From contig DGPZ01000182.1 in the NCBI GenBank assembly GCA_002390675.1, forward strand, positions 1-7,072: 7,072 nt of DNA, read 5' to 3'. The translations under genes were made by a program, and so were the position numbers. This stretch comes from Deltaproteobacteria bacterium UBA4427. GTDB lineage: Bacteria; Myxococcota_A; UBA9160; UBA4427. Every line of letters starts with the position of its first letter. Positions within the stretch are counted from its first letter, which is position 1. Positions 5,214-7,072 of this stretch are shown one piece after another. The notes beneath the pieces were generated by a model, which did not search any database, was not told where the DNA came from, and worked only from the letters and a program-made list of their open reading frames with translations.

Positions 5214-7025
5214 ATGAAATTAACAAGCCTGCTGGCCTGCATTCTCATGATTCCGCTTGCCGGTACGGCTTGGTCCGCGGATCTCGTACTTAACGAGTAC
5301 AACGCGGTCCCCGAAATCGGAGGCTTTCTCAAGATCGGCAAGACCGATTTACGTTTCGGTCGTCGTGAAGGCAATGGTGGAGACTGGTTCGAGTTGGTCA
5401 TTGTGACCGACCATCTCGATATGCGCGGCTGGTCTATTGATATTTTCCATAGAACCGGCGAGCCGACCGTTCCGGGGCCAGGTCAGACACTCACCACTAC
5501 ACAACTGACGGATGACCCCATCTGGGCCGATCTTAGATCAGGCACCATATTGACAGTCGCCGAAGATATTGACGGCACGGCAAACACCTATCGGCCCGAG
5601 ACTGGCCATTGGTGGATCAACGTTCGCGCAAACGACAACGCCGCGGGCCGTTACATCACTCCAACAAACTTCGTGGTTTCTAACGACAAGACACAGATCA
5701 CGATCCGAGACGCATCCGGAGTTGTCGTATTTGGTCCCAGCGGAGAAGGCATCTCACCTTTGACAGGTGTCGGGTCAGCTGAAGTGTTCAAGCTTGAGGC
5801 TACGCCCGCCGCGTCAACCACTCCTTTCTCGGCCGCCTATACCGACGGTTCGTCGAGCAGCTTCGGACTTCCCAATCCTTGGACAGATATTACCGGTCCC
5901 CAAGTACAGGACTTCAGCGCGTTGCGTTCATCTGTGCCGTACTACCCGTTGACCTCTGTCGTCATCAATGAAGTAAGTACCCATAATGACCCGCCGGAGC
6001 AAGATTGGATTGAGCTGCATAACACGAGCGGAAGAAAGATTGACCTCGGGGGTTGGTTTATCAGCGACGGGTCCACCAACCTCATGCGGTATAAAATTCC
6101 ATTAGGAACATTGATTCCGTCGGGTGGATATAGGACCTTCTCGGAAACGACGTTGCTGTTTTCGTTCAGCGGCGAGCTTGGGGAAACTGCCTACCTTTCC
6201 GAGGGCGATGGATTCGGAGGCATGACTGGGGCGCGAGACTACGTCGACTTTGGTCCCATGGAAAATGGCGTATCCTACGGTCGCTTTCCGAATGGAAGCG
6301 GCCCATTCTTTCGCATGTCTTCGAGGACACAGGGAGCCCGCAATTCCATCCCGGACTTAGGTCCTGTTGTAATCAACGAAATCATGTACAACGCGCAGGG
6401 GCCCGCAGCCGCCCCCCTCACAGGCAGCGACCTAGAGTTCATCGAATTCCGAAATAGCAGTCTGATGGATGTAGCCATGGCCGTGGACTACGGGCCAGCA
6501 GGGATCTTTCCGTGGCGGGTGAGTGGAGGTCCCGATTTCGACTTCCCCCCTGCCGCGATGATTCCAGCGGAGGGATTTGCGCTGCTTGTCACGTTTGACC
6601 CCTTGCTTGAACCCCTGAAATTGGCGGCGTTTAGAACTCACTACGGACTACTCCCCGCGACCCCGGTTTACGGCCCTGCTGGAGGGCGGCTCGATAACTA
6701 CACGGATTCGGTCAATTTGCGCCGCCCGGACACACCGATAGTGGACACAGCGCCTTTGGTGGTCCGGGACACGGTCACCTACTTCGATTTCGGCGACTGG
6801 CCGACCTCTGCCGACGGAGGAGGATCATCTCTGGAGCGCATCGCCCCACACATTCCTTTCACTGACTCTACCCGCTGGGCCGCGAGCCTTATCGTAAAGG
6901 GGACCCCGGGCGCAGAGAATTCAGTACTGGATGTTCCCGAGCCCACTACGGCCAGTCAGCTTCTTGTGGGAAGTTTTGGACTCGCCCTGCTGTGCACCAC
7001 CAAGCGGCGACGCTCACACGCATAG
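5214..7025 (+). CDS. Secreted lamin-tail-domain (LTD) protein with PEP-CTERM sorting signal
   Basis: This gene encodes an exported surface or extracellular protein, 603 residues from the ATG. Residues 1-22 form a Sec signal peptide ending AWSA/D. Three LTD-type modules follow. The first (about 23-225) has LVLNEYN and GGDWFELV. The second (about 248-378) has VVINEVS, DWIELHN and LGGWFISD. The third (about 384-570) has VVINEIMYN, LEFIEFRN and a closing SLERIAPHIPF-type segment. The tail VPEPTT (574-579), a hydrophobic helix (about 580-595) and KRRR (597-600) form a PEP-CTERM signal, which an exosortase is expected to cleave. LTD folds are immunoglobulin-like; in bacterial surface proteins they probably serve binding or structure, and I see no catalytic domain. 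TTG at 5211 is also in frame, but ATG at 5214 is preferred because it directly begins the MKLTSLL signal peptide. No exosortase or polysaccharide gene is in the window. Confidence 0.93.
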   Translation: MKLTSLLACILMIPLAGTAWSADLVLNEYNAVPEIGGFLKIGKTDLRFGRREGNGGDWFELVIVTDHLDMRGWSIDIFHRTGEPTVPGPGQTLTTTQLTDDPIWADLRSGTILTVAEDIDGTANTYRPETGHWWINVRANDNAAGRYITPTNFVVSNDKTQITIRDASGVVVFGPSGEGISPLTGVGSAEVFKLEATPAASTTPFSAAYTDGSSSSFGLPNPWTDITGPQVQDFSALRSSVPYYPLTSVVINEVSTHNDPPEQDWIELHNTSGRKIDLGGWFISDGSTNLMRYKIPLGTLIPSGGYRTFSETTLLFSFSGELGETAYLSEGDGFGGMTGARDYVDFGPMENGVSYGRFPNGSGPFFRMSSRTQGARNSIPDLGPVVINEIMYNAQGPAAAPLTGSDLEFIEFRNSSLMDVAMAVDYGPAGIFPWRVSGGPDFDFPPAAMIPAEGFALLVTFDPLLEPLKLAAFRTHYGLLPATPVYGPAGGRLDNYTDSVNLRRPDTPIVDTAPLVVRDTVTYFDFGDWPTSADGGGSSLERIAPHIPFTDSTRWAASLIVKGTPGAENSVLDVPEPTTASQLLVGSFGLALLCTTKRRRSHA

Positions 7026-7057
7026 CAGTCGATCATAGAATCGCTTCGTTCTTCGGT

Positions 7058-7072
7058 GTCGTTCTAGAAGTC
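7058..7072. promoter_or_regulatory. Second TTCTAGAA site after the PEP-CTERM gene
   Basis: GTCGTTCTAGAAGTC matches the upstream site at 5140-5154 in 13 of 15 bases, including the whole palindrome (7062-7069). It lies 33 bases past the stop codon and is cut by the window end. It may belong to the leader of a following gene. No terminator is visible in the 47 bases after the stop. Confidence 0.3.

Noticed and set aside
1..7072. CRISPR arrays, tRNA or rRNA genes, transposase genes
   Set aside because: No regularly spaced repeats, no tRNA-like cloverleaf noticed and no transposase motif in any open frame; I could not run a dedicated search.

Overview
The window holds two intact genes separated by about 2.5 kb of poorly coding DNA. 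A Gram-negative bacterium that makes exopolysaccharide and carries an exosortase (PEP-CTERM) system is the best fit. The clearest clue is the last gene: a secreted lamin-tail-domain (LTD) protein with a C-terminal PEP-CTERM sorting tail. This architecture is known mainly from Verrucomicrobiota, Planctomycetota and related environmental lineages. The phylum is an inference from protein style, since the window has no rRNA or other marker gene.

Layout. (1) Positions 88-2682, minus strand: a hybrid sensor histidine kinase with a seven-helix membrane N-terminus, two PAS-like domains, HisKA, HATPase and a C-terminal receiver. All key phosphotransfer residues are present. A probable intrinsic terminator follows it at 15-41. 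(2) Positions 2683-5213: a long region with no convincing intact gene. It contains a probable broken secreted-protein gene (3320-3874), a weak remnant that may come from a four-helix-bundle protein (4576-4755), a pair of diverged direct repeats about 1.26 kb apart (2809-2852 and 4067-4110), and several inverted repeats, the strongest at 3931-3974. It reads like decaying or formerly mobile accessory DNA. (3) Positions 5214-7025, plus strand: the LTD/PEP-CTERM protein. It is preceded by a palindromic site and a hairpin, and a near-copy of the palindromic site lies just after the gene at the window edge.

How the genes might work together. The kinase and the LTD protein are divergently oriented and far apart, so nothing links them beyond proximity. 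The kinase has no DNA-binding output of its own and no adjacent response regulator in the window, so it looks like an orphan hybrid kinase. The LTD protein should be exported by Sec, cut at its PEP-CTERM tail by an exosortase encoded elsewhere, and left at or outside the cell surface. No complete new system is visible. The items most worth following up are the broken gene between the direct repeats and the paired cis-elements around the PEP-CTERM gene.
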